From Pusillimonas sp. T7-7 (GTDB lineage: Bacteria > Pseudomonadota > Gammaproteobacteria > Burkholderiales > Burkholderiaceae_B): a DNA stretch of 64,000 bases. The first letter of the stretch is position 1, and every line of letters starts with the position of its first letter. The notes under the pieces are model-generated. The model was not told the DNA's origin. It saw only the letters and a list, made by a program, of their open reading frames with translations, and searched no databases. Position numbers and translations under genes: made by a program. The stretch covers positions 1,798,001 through 1,862,000 of the forward strand of contig NC_015458.1 of the NCBI RefSeq assembly GCF_000209655.1, read 5' to 3'. Of this stretch, positions 56,828 through 64,000 are shown piece by piece.

Positions 56828-59800
56828 TCAGACCTCGGCCAATTGCAGGGCGGAGTCAATGTCAACCGCAACGATACGCGATACCCCCTGTTCCTGCATG
56901 GTAACGCCCACCAACTGTTTTGCCATCTGCATGGCAATTTTATTATGAGATATGAACAGAAACTGTGTCTGTTCGCTCATGCTGCCCACCAGGTTCGCAT
57001 AACGTTCGGTATTCGCGTCGTCAAGCGGCGCATCGACCTCGTCCAGCAGGCAAAACGGTGCGGGGTTCAGCTTGAACAAGGCAAACACCAACGCTGTGGC
57101 TGTCAGCGCTTTTTCGCCGCCTGACAGCAGATGGATAGTGCTGTTCCGCTTGCCTGGAGGTTGTGCCATGACCTGCACGCCGGCGTCAAGGATTTCGTCG
57201 CCGGTAATCGTTAGCCGAGCCTCGCCACCACCGAACAGGCGTGGGAACAAGTCGCCAAAATGACCGTTGACCGTATCAAAGGTGTCTTGCAACAGCGTGC
57301 GCGTTTCGCGATCAATCTTGCGTATGGCGTCTTCCAGGGTTTCAATGGCCAGAGTCAGATCCTGATGCTGCGAATCCAGGAACCCCCTGCGCTCGCGGGC
57401 GGTATTCAATTCATCAAGCGCTGCCAGGTTGACCGAACCCAGACTTTCTATCGTGCGCGAAATGCGCTGCACTTCGGACTGCAGCCAATTGGTGCGACGC
57501 CACTCTTCAGCTTGCTGCTCCAGCAATTGGCGCAACTGTTCGCGGTCGACCTGATGCTCATCCAGCTGCTCGGCAAACTGTTCGATGGCCAGGCGCGCCG
57601 CTTGCTCTTGCAACTGCAACTCCATGATACGGGCCCGGCGCGGCTCCAGCGAACGCTCCATGGATACACGCTCCTCGTCGGCGCTACGCAGCGTTGCAGC
57701 CAGATTATCAAGCTCTATACGGGCCAGATTGAGTGCCTGCTCGCGCTCAGTACGCAGGGCAAGTGCATCTTGCAGACCAGCCTGCGATGCCGAGGCATCC
57801 AGCTCAAACAGTTCGCCCTGCAAGCCTTCCAGCTCATCCTGCGCCCTTTGCGCCTGGTCTCGCGCCAATTGCAGGTTGCGCTTCAGGTCGGCAATGCGGG
57901 TCTGCAAGGCACGCTCGGCGTACTCGGATTCGTGCACGCTGCGCTCAAGATCACGCAGACCCTGCCTGGCCTGTTCGGCCTGGTCTTGCAGACCTTCGCC
58001 CGATATTTCAGCATCGGAAAATCGCATCTGATGCTCGCCCAGCTGAACATCCAGCTCTTCAAAGCGGGCCTCGGCCTCTTCTTTGGTGGCCATCAGCTCT
58101 TCGGTATGCAGTTTGATCTCTGCCAGATCTTCACGAATGCGCCCTGCCCGCTCGTCGGATTGCTCAGCCTGCTGCTTCAGCTTAGAGTATTCGAGCTGTA
58201 CATCGTGCAGGCGGCGCGTGAGCTCAGCCACACGCTGGCGCGCCGGCGCCAGCGACGAAGACACTTGCTGCCAGGCGCTCTCGGCACGACTGACTTCGCC
58301 TATGGCTTCGTCAGCAATCAACTGCCTGGCCTTCAAGTCGCGTTGCAGGTTTTCGATTTCCTGCTGGCGCGCCAACAGGCCTTCCTGCTCGGAGTCGGGA
58401 GCATAAAACCGAATGCTGTGCCGATCGACCAGATGCCCTTGCTGAACCACGTACATGCCGCCGGCAGGCAGGCTTGAACGCAGCGCCAGGGCCTGGTCAA
58501 CATCGGCGCACACATAGACGTCGGCAAGCCAGTCGTTCAGCAAGGATCGCAGATCCGGATCGCTGATACGCAGCAAATCGGCCAGAAGCTGCATGCCCTG
58601 AGGCGCAACGGAGGCCGGCGCCGGAACCGGCAATTGATAAAACGCCAGCCTGGCGGGTGGTGCGTCGCTGGCAAAGGCGCGGGCATGCTCAAGCTGACGC
58701 AGCTCCAGGCCTGCCATGCGTTCACGCAACACAGCCTCGAGTGCTGTTTCCCAGCCGGACTCTATATGCAGCTTTTGCCACAGGCGGCCCAGGCTGTTCA
58801 ATTCGTGATGCGCCAGCCAGGGCTCCAGCGCCCCCTGCTTCTGCACGTCGTCCTGCAGTTTGCTTAATGCAGCCAGGCGGGCATCCAGGCGCGACACGGC
58901 CTGGGATTCTTCCTGCGCACGCGCTTGGGCCTGACGGCGCTGCTCATCCAGCCCAGGCAAACGATCTTCCTGTTCCAGCAACTGCGCCTGCGCCTCTTCA
59001 AGCTGCTCTTCGATGGCTGCGCTATCGCCCGCCAGACGCTCAACGCTGGCAGGATCAGGTGCATTAAGACTGCGCAATTCTTGATCAAGGCGTTCCTGGC
59101 GCTGCTCCAGTGACTGCAATTGGCGGTCGGATTCGCGCTGGGATTGTGCCACCAGAGCGAGCTCTTGCTCGACCCTGGCCAATACACCACGCATTTCGTC
59201 CCGGGAAAGCGCAGCGGCCCGCACCTTGCTTTCTATATCTGGCAAACACCCCTGTGCTTCCTCGGCTTGCGCCCGCAACTCCTCGGTACGTGCCGCCGCC
59301 ACTTCCTGGTCGGCTTCCGCTTGGGCGATCTGTTCGGTGCAATGAGTCTGCTGGTCGGCCCATTCCTGCATTTGCTGCTGCAGCTGCCCCCGTCGCGACT
59401 GCACGCGATTGCGCGCGTCAACCACGTGACGAATTTCGGCCTCAAGGCGGCTGACCTGAGCACCCGCTTCAAACAGCAAGCCTTGCGCCGCATGCACGGC
59501 GTCGCCGGCTGCATAGTGCGCTTGCCTGCGCGATTCGAGCTCTGCTTCTCCGGCGCGCAGACTGGCAGTGGCCGCCTCCAGTTCGTTCTGCGCCTGCTCA
59601 ATCGCCGCAAACTTGCCTTTCTGGTCTTCTCTGGCCTTGTCTTCTTTCAGCAACCACAGGGCATGCTGCTTCTGCTCGCCTTCTTCTTGCAGAGCCCGAT
59701 ATTGCGAAGCGACCTTAGCTTGTGTCTCGAGCTTTTCCAACTGGCTGCCCAGTTCGCGCAAAATATCTTCGACCCGGGTAAGATTTTCCCGGGTATCGCC

Positions 59801-60352
59801 CAGACGGTTCTCGGTTTCACGACGCCGCTCTTTGTAGCGAGATACGCCGGCGGCCTCTTCAAGAAACACCCGCAGCTCTTCAGGCCGCGCTTCGATCAGG
59901 CGGTTGATCATGCCCTGACCGATAATGGCATAGCCTCGCGCGCCCAGGCCCGTACCCAGAAAAATGTCGTGAATATCGCGCCGGCGCACTTGCTGGTTAT
60001 TGATCAGATAGCTGCTGGTGCCGTCACGGGTCAGTACCCGCCGGACTGCGATCTCGGAATAAGTACTCCATTGGCCGGACGCTCTGCCTTCGGAATTATC
60101 GAAAACCAGTTCCACCGATGCACGCGCGGCGGGCTTGCGTTGGCCCGAGCCATTGAAAATAACGTCCTGCATGGATTCACCGCGCAGTTCAGACGCCTTG
60201 CTTTCACCCAACACCCAGCGAACCGCGTCGATGATGTTGGACTTACCGCAACCATTTGGACCAACGACCCCTACCAATTGACTGGGCGTGGGAATAACTG
60301 TCGGCTCGACAAAGGATTTGAAACCGGCTAGTTTTATCTGGGTCAGACGCAC
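56828..60352 (-). CDS. smc: Chromosome segregation ATPase SMC
   Basis: 1174 residues from a GTG at 60350-60352, starting with the conserved RLTQIKLAGFKSFVEPT. Walker A is GPNGCGKSNIIDAVRW (about 31-46). Two long coiled coils (about 170-500 and 660-1000, rich in Glu, Ala, Gln and Arg) flank a hinge near 505-640. The C-terminal head has the signature LLSGGEKALTATALVFALF and Walker B PFCLLDEVDAPLDD. SMC organises and segregates the chromosome with ScpAB. No clear ribosome binding site is seen. First gene of smc-zipA-ligA. Confidence 0.97.
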   Translation of the reverse strand: MRLTQIKLAGFKSFVEPTVIPTPSQLVGVVGPNGCGKSNIIDAVRWVLGESKASELRGESMQDVIFNGSGQRKPAARASVELVFDNSEGRASGQWSTYSEIAVRRVLTRDGTSSYLINNQQVRRRDIHDIFLGTGLGARGYAIIGQGMINRLIEARPEELRVFLEEAAGVSRYKERRRETENRLGDTRENLTRVEDILRELGSQLEKLETQAKVASQYRALQEEGEQKQHALWLLKEDKAREDQKGKFAAIEQAQNELEAATASLRAGEAELESRRQAHYAAGDAVHAAQGLLFEAGAQVSRLEAEIRHVVDARNRVQSRRGQLQQQMQEWADQQTHCTEQIAQAEADQEVAAARTEELRAQAEEAQGCLPDIESKVRAAALSRDEMRGVLARVEQELALVAQSQRESDRQLQSLEQRQERLDQELRSLNAPDPASVERLAGDSAAIEEQLEEAQAQLLEQEDRLPGLDEQRRQAQARAQEESQAVSRLDARLAALSKLQDDVQKQGALEPWLAHHELNSLGRLWQKLHIESGWETALEAVLRERMAGLELRQLEHARAFASDAPPARLAFYQLPVPAPASVAPQGMQLLADLLRISDPDLRSLLNDWLADVYVCADVDQALALRSSLPAGGMYVVQQGHLVDRHSIRFYAPDSEQEGLLARQQEIENLQRDLKARQLIADEAIGEVSRAESAWQQVSSSLAPARQRVAELTRRLHDVQLEYSKLKQQAEQSDERAGRIREDLAEIKLHTEELMATKEEAEARFEELDVQLGEHQMRFSDAEISGEGLQDQAEQARQGLRDLERSVHESEYAERALQTRIADLKRNLQLARDQAQRAQDELEGLQGELFELDASASQAGLQDALALRTEREQALNLARIELDNLAATLRSADEERVSMERSLEPRRARIMELQLQEQAARLAIEQFAEQLDEHQVDREQLRQLLEQQAEEWRRTNWLQSEVQRISRTIESLGSVNLAALDELNTARERRGFLDSQHQDLTLAIETLEDAIRKIDRETRTLLQDTFDTVNGHFGDLFPRLFGGGEARLTITGDEILDAGVQVMAQPPGKRNSTIHLLSGGEKALTATALVFALFKLNPAPFCLLDEVDAPLDDANTERYANLVGSMSEQTQFLFISHNKIAMQMAKQLVGVTMQEQGVSRIVAVDIDSALQLAEV

Positions 60353-60610
60353 AATAAGCGAACAATAAAAAATAAGTCGGCGGACCCCGCCATTTCAGGC
60401 GGAGGGACTGCCAAAGCAAGAAGCGAACGAGGCCTTTATTCCTTCTGGCAACCGGCTCGTATGATAACGCACACCGTGATGCATTCCCGGCCTTGAAACC
60501 AAACTGCGCTATTATTTTCCGTTTAGCGAACCTACAGCCGCTATACTCGCTAACATTTTCTTGCTATTGAAAGCAAGCGCAACACCATTCATCACTTGCC
60601 AGGATTTCCA

Positions 60611-61918
60611 TTGAAAAAAGGCTTTTATCTGGTCATGATAGCCCAGGCGCTTTCGTCTGTGGCCGACAATGCTTTGCTGATCGCTGCGATTGCCCTGATT
60701 GCCGATTTGCATGGCCCGGACTGGATGGCCCCCATGATGAAATGGTGGTTTGCCCTGGCTTACGTCATACTGGCCGCCTTTGTCGGGGCCTTTGCAGACT
60801 CTTTCCCCAAAGGCCGGGTGATGTTCATCACCAATGCCATCAAAGTATGCGGCTGCCTGCTGATGTTCAATTACCAAAGCTTTGGCGCCAGCAGCACCGA
60901 CCAGCTTTTATTGGTGTTCTGCGCCTATACGTTGGTAGGCATAGGGGCAGCGGCGTATTCTCCGGCCAAATACGGCATTGTCACCGAAATGCTGCCGCCG
61001 GAATTGCTGGTCAAGGGCAATAGCTGGATAGAAGGCCTGACCGTGCTGTCCATCATTGTGGGCACTGTGCTCGGCGGAGTGCTGATTCATCCAACCGTAT
61101 CGACGGCACTGCAGTCACATGAATGGATCCACCACCTGGTCCAGACGCGTACAGAGGCCGCCATCCTGATCATTGGCATCGTGTATTTCCTGGCGGCAGC
61201 CACCAACCTGCTCATACCGCTCACCCATGTACGCTACCCACGCCAGCAAACCCATCCCGTGAAGCTGATCCGTGAATTCAAGGGCTATATCCGCATTCTG
61301 TGGCACGACAAGCTGGGCCAGATATCGCTGGCAGTGACCACACTGTTCTGGGGCGCCGGCGCCACCCTGCAATTTATTGTGATCGAATGGGGGGCCAAAC
61401 ACCTGGGTTACCGTCTGGATCAGGCCTCGATCCTGATGGGCGTTGCCGCTGTAGGAACCGTGGCGGGCTCCATTCTGGCCGGACGCGTCCCGCTGAAGCG
61501 GGCACTTTCTGTGTTGCCCATGGGGGTGGTCATGGGCTTTGCCGTCATGCTCATGCCTATTGTGCATGAAACCTGGGCAGTCTATAGCGTACTGTTGCTC
61601 ATAGGCGGTTTGTCCGGCTTTTTCGTGGTGCCCATGAATGCCTTGCTGCAGCACCGCGGCCACGTGCTGCTGTCGGCCGGCCACTCGATTGCCGTACAAA
61701 ACTTCAACGAGCAACTGAATATTCTGCTGATGCTGGCGCTGTACAGCCTGATGCTCTGGTTGAACCTGTCCATCAATGTCATCATCATTCTATTTGGCCT
61801 GATGGTGTCGGGCCTGATGCTGGTGTTCATACACTGGAACCGGCTTAATCACCGCGCCGACCCGGGCCTGAAAAACACCATCGGGCAGCATGGCCACGGG
61901 CAGGCGCTGCGGCATTAA
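60611..61918 (+). CDS. lplT: Lysophospholipid transporter LplT
   Basis: 435 residues, about twelve membrane helices, MFS family. It starts at a TTG (60611) with AGGA six bases upstream: LKKGFYLVMIAQALSSVADNALLIAAIALIADLH, matching LplT (ALSxxxDNALL). Other hallmarks are AYSPAKYGIVTEMLPPELLVKGNSWIEGLTVLSIIVGTVLGG and FFVVPMNALLQHRGHVLLSAGHSIAVQNFNE. LplT flips lysophospholipids into the cell for reacylation by Aas. Here no aas-type acyltransferase gene is adjacent. The stop overlaps the convergent glycosylase stop. Confidence 0.9.
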   Translation: MKKGFYLVMIAQALSSVADNALLIAAIALIADLHGPDWMAPMMKWWFALAYVILAAFVGAFADSFPKGRVMFITNAIKVCGCLLMFNYQSFGASSTDQLLLVFCAYTLVGIGAAAYSPAKYGIVTEMLPPELLVKGNSWIEGLTVLSIIVGTVLGGVLIHPTVSTALQSHEWIHHLVQTRTEAAILIIGIVYFLAAATNLLIPLTHVRYPRQQTHPVKLIREFKGYIRILWHDKLGQISLAVTTLFWGAGATLQFIVIEWGAKHLGYRLDQASILMGVAAVGTVAGSILAGRVPLKRALSVLPMGVVMGFAVMLMPIVHETWAVYSVLLLIGGLSGFFVVPMNALLQHRGHVLLSAGHSIAVQNFNEQLNILLMLALYSLMLWLNLSINVIIILFGLMVSGLMLVFIHWNRLNHRADPGLKNTIGQHGHGQALRH

Positions 61919-62775
61919 GCGCCGCCGGCTCCCACCGCCAGCAAGGTACGCGCCAAATTCAAATCCCGCCATGCATCCGGTTTGTGCTGAGGGCGCAGCA
62001 GCAGCGCTGTCGGATGATAAGTAACGACCACCGGGATATCCTGGTCGGCCTCGCTGCGCATGGCATGCACCTTGCCGCGCAAGGCCTCCAGGTCGTTCTG
62101 CAAACCCAGTACAGCCTGTGCCGCAAGGCTGCCCAGAGCAAGAATTCTGTGCGGTTTCAACAAAGCAATCTGACGCTGCAAATAAGGCATGCATGCTTCG
62201 ATTTCATCTTGAGTGGGCGTGCGGTTGCCCAAAGGCCTGCATTTGATCACGTTAGTGAAAAAAACCGGAGTCTGCTCAGTGACCTGAATAGAGGCCAACA
62301 TGGCCTGTAAAAGCTGGCCGGCCTTGCCCTGAAACGGCAGGCCTGTGCGATCGTCGACACTGCCGGGCGCCTCGCCAACCACCAACCACTCGGGCATGTG
62401 CTCGGCCCCAGCACCAGAAACCGCGTGGCTGCGCCCCACATGCAGCCCACATGCCTGGCATCCGGCAATATGTGAAATCAATGCTTCCCAGGTTTCGGGC
62501 ACCGGAAGGCGGGGCATCTCAGGAGATTCTGGCGCCGGCTGTTTGGCTTTGGGCTGTGGTGGTGTACGGAGCAGTTCGCGGGTGGCTTGCAGACCACTGC
62601 CTGTCGGCTGCGGTTGCGGCTGCCCGTCGCGCTCAAGCACCGGCGCCACAACGGGCGCAGCTGCCGGCGTAGCGGCATAGTGCGCCAGCATGCGCCTGTC
62701 CAGCCCGATTTCCTGTAGCCAGGCTTCTTGCAGGCGGCTCAAACGCGGCGCTTGGGTTTGCATGTTGTGCATCAT
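61915..62775 (-). CDS. Uracil-DNA glycosylase, family 4-like (Fe-S)
   Basis: 286 residues. The C-terminal two thirds are a UdgA-like domain: LVVGEAPGSVDDRTGLPFQGKAGQLLQAML (motif with the catalytic Glu), TNVIKCRPLGNRTPTQDEIEAC, and VVVTYHPTALLLRPQHKPDAWRDL (HP motif). Cysteines in CQACGLH, IKCRP and EACMP would bind the 4Fe-4S cluster. The first 95 residues are a Pro/Ala/Gln-rich extension. It removes uracil from DNA. Its ATG overlaps the end of the TsaB-RimI gene by 4 bp. Confidence 0.9.
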   Translation of the reverse strand: MMHNMQTQAPRLSRLQEAWLQEIGLDRRMLAHYAATPAAAPVVAPVLERDGQPQPQPTGSGLQATRELLRTPPQPKAKQPAPESPEMPRLPVPETWEALISHIAGCQACGLHVGRSHAVSGAGAEHMPEWLVVGEAPGSVDDRTGLPFQGKAGQLLQAMLASIQVTEQTPVFFTNVIKCRPLGNRTPTQDEIEACMPYLQRQIALLKPHRILALGSLAAQAVLGLQNDLEALRGKVHAMRSEADQDIPVVVTYHPTALLLRPQHKPDAWRDLNLARTLLAVGAGGA

Positions 62776-64000
62776 GCCAATCTTTTTTTCATGACGCAGG
62801 CATCTTCACGCTTGCCATGCTCGGCAGGGTAGTAATCTTTGCGTGTCGCCAGCAGCTCAAACCCGCGGTGCCGATAGAAACGCACGGCGTTTTCGTTGGA
62901 TGGCCTAACCTCGAGCACCACCGCGGCCAAGCCACGCCGCACGGCCTCTTGCTCACAACGACGCAGCAACTGTGCGCCCACACCCCTGCCCTGCCCATTG
63001 GGCGACACCGCAATCACCAGTAAATGCGCCACGTCGGGTGCAAACATCGTCATGCAAAAGCCCACGACCTGGCCCGACTGCATGGCCACCCATGCGTCAT
63101 AGCCCGCCTGCAGGCCATCGGCAAAATTGCCACGCGTCCAGGGGAAGGCCTGCACCGATGCCTCGATGTGGGTAATGGCATCAAGATGTGTTTCTTGCAT
63201 GCGCTCCAGGGATACGAAGTGCTCTGGCGCCCTGGGGTTGCCGCCCGCCCCCAGTTCACGCTCCATGGTGGTATAGGCAACCTTGTCGCGCACATATAGG
63301 GGAGCAGCCAGCTCTGGAGCAATACCGCCCCCCTCTTGCCATACCTGCAAGGCCAGCCTGGCCACGCTCGTGGCGTCGGACCGCAAGGGGGCCCCTATTT
63401 GCAACCAGCTACGCCCCTTGGCGAGGTCGGCCAGGGCAGGATAGGCTTGAATGGCGTCCCCTTGCAGGCGTGCACCAGAACGATAAGTCAGTCCCCAGGC
63501 GTTGGCGGCAAAATCCAGCCAGTCGCCCAACTGTGCAGCATCAAGCAGAACCGGAGCCTGGACTTCCTGCCATGAGGCCCGCCCCGATTCCAGACCAGCC
63601 TGGTAGGCGGCCAGGTAGATCTCGCCCATGCGGGCATCCTGCACCACTATCTGCAAAGGCGCCGACCCTGACAGCGAGACGTGTTCACGCGCAGCCGCCG
63701 CCTGCAACGATGGCACCGGGATAACCGGAATTTCCAGGGCAAAACCCATGCCCTGCGCCACGCCGCAAGCCACACGCAGGCCGGTAAAGCCACCCGGCCC
63801 CTGGCCGAACGCCACAGCCGACAGGCGACTGGGGGTGATGCCCGCCTGTCCAAGCAGTTGATCCACCATGGGCAGCATGCGTTCAGCATGCTCGGACACG
63901 GCATCGTGCTCCAGCAACTTTAGGTCGATTGCCCCGTCATCCGTCCTGGACAGCAGTGCAACGCCACACAGACTGGATGAGGTTTCCAAGGCAAGAAGAT
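62772..64000 (-). CDS. TsaB-RimI fusion (tRNA t6A factor + ribosomal-protein N-acetyltransferase), 5' end cut
   Basis: About 409 residues visible; the frame stays open to the right edge, so a few N-terminal residues are missing (it reads LLALETSSSLCGVAL, and TsaB normally starts M-x-I-L-A-L-D-T-S). TsaB part (about 1-235): AFGQGPGGFTGLRVACGVAQGMG is the hallmark. RimI part (about 260-405): GNAT fold with HLLVIAVSPNGQGRGVGAQLLRRCEQEAVRRG (acetyl-CoA loop QGRGVG) and EVRPSNENAVRFYRHRGFELLATRKDYY. TsaB with TsaD/TsaE makes t6A37 in ANN-decoding tRNAs; RimI acetylates the S18 N-terminus. No stop or frame shift separates the two. Confidence 0.92.
   Translation of the reverse strand, partial: LLALETSSSLCGVALLSRTDDGAIDLKLLEHDAVSEHAERMLPMVDQLLGQAGITPSRLSAVAFGQGPGGFTGLRVACGVAQGMGFALEIPVIPVPSLQAAAAREHVSLSGSAPLQIVVQDARMGEIYLAAYQAGLESGRASWQEVQAPVLLDAAQLGDWLDFAANAWGLTYRSGARLQGDAIQAYPALADLAKGRSWLQIGAPLRSDATSVARLALQVWQEGGGIAPELAAPLYVRDKVAYTTMERELGAGGNPRAPEHFVSLERMQETHLDAITHIEASVQAFPWTRGNFADGLQAGYDAWVAMQSGQVVGFCMTMFAPDVAHLLVIAVSPNGQGRGVGAQLLRRCEQEAVRRGLAAVVLEVRPSNENAVRFYRHRGFELLATRKDYYPAEHGKREDACVMKKRLA

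Noticed and set aside
59120..60331. 403-codon plus-strand frame opposite smc, and similar ones at 57260-58477, 47327-48559 and 18456-19586
   Set aside because: All are mirror frames of strongly conserved genes, without ribosome binding sites or recognisable protein motifs.

Overview
The window is about 64 kb of GC-rich, densely coding chromosome from a betaproteobacterium. The best fit is Burkholderiales, probably Alcaligenaceae (Bordetella, Pusillimonas or Advenella-like). This rests on gene order and protein style: a yceD-rpmF-plsX-fabHDG-acpP-fabF block running straight into rpoE-rseA-rseB-mucD and then lepA-lepB-rnc-era-recO; accD beside trpA/trpB; a stand-alone cytosolic RnfB-like ferredoxin before nth; a ZipA/LigA/SMC block; and PHA depolymerase and Liv-type transporters. 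No rRNA, tRNA, CRISPR array, prophage or intact insertion sequence was seen. Almost all of it is core genome.

Layout. 1-3.1 kb: 5' part of lptF diverging from pepA-holC and a Bax-inhibitor-like membrane protein. 3.2-20.3 kb: a long minus-strand series. Read in transcription order it is yceD, rpmF, plsX, fabH, fabD, fabG, acpP, fabF, a small unknown gene, rpoE, rseA, rseB and mucD (closed by a strong terminator), then lepA, lepB, rnc, era, recO, a PIN-domain gene and an EamA permease. 20.4-22.5 kb: maf, an RsmI-like methylase and an amiD-like lipoprotein amidase. 22.6-26.0 kb: msrQ/msrP, a HAD phosphatase and rluC. 26.0-29.5 kb: rne with a long structured leader. 29.5-35.0 kb: accD, trpA, trpB and relA (minus). 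35-40.5 kb: flavodoxin-like protein, ridA, pncB, fdxA, phaZ, rnfB-like gene and nth. 40.6-51.1 kb: two complete Liv-type ABC transport operons that converge on an 800-bp non-coding interval. 51.5-53.5 kb: msrB-yciB-bolA-peptidyl-prolyl isomerase. 53.7-60.4 kb: ligA-zipA-smc (minus). 60.6-64 kb: lplT, a family-4-like uracil-DNA glycosylase and a TsaB-RimI fusion cut by the window edge.

How it works together. The fab block makes acyl-ACP and feeds phospholipid synthesis (PlsX), and it is contiguous with the sigma-E envelope-stress module (RpoE, anti-sigma RseA, RseB sensor, MucD protease) and with signal peptidase I and LepA. MsrP/MsrQ, MsrB, MucD and the parvulin PPIase add periplasmic and cytoplasmic protein repair and folding.

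Most interesting signals. (1) The liv-liv convergent interval (45.35-46.16 kb) has no convincing gene. It contains a roughly 240-bp nested inverted repeat, a second 84-nt inverted repeat, a 16-bp tandem duplication, and GGTTCTTAAG-type ends that recur around a 65-bp segment at 24.3 kb. I think this is a repeat or fold-back element family, but copy number could not be tested. (2) Likely RNA-level control: the rne leader, a hairpin covering the fdxA ribosome binding site, an acpP-fabF attenuator-like region, and a tiny ORF with a perfect Shine-Dalgarno ahead of msrB. (3) Protein oddities: a Walker A Lys-to-Arg change in one LivF, a LivM-LivG fusion, a TsaB-RimI fusion, a short RecO, and a lipobox in MucD. 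No wholly new multi-gene system is evident.
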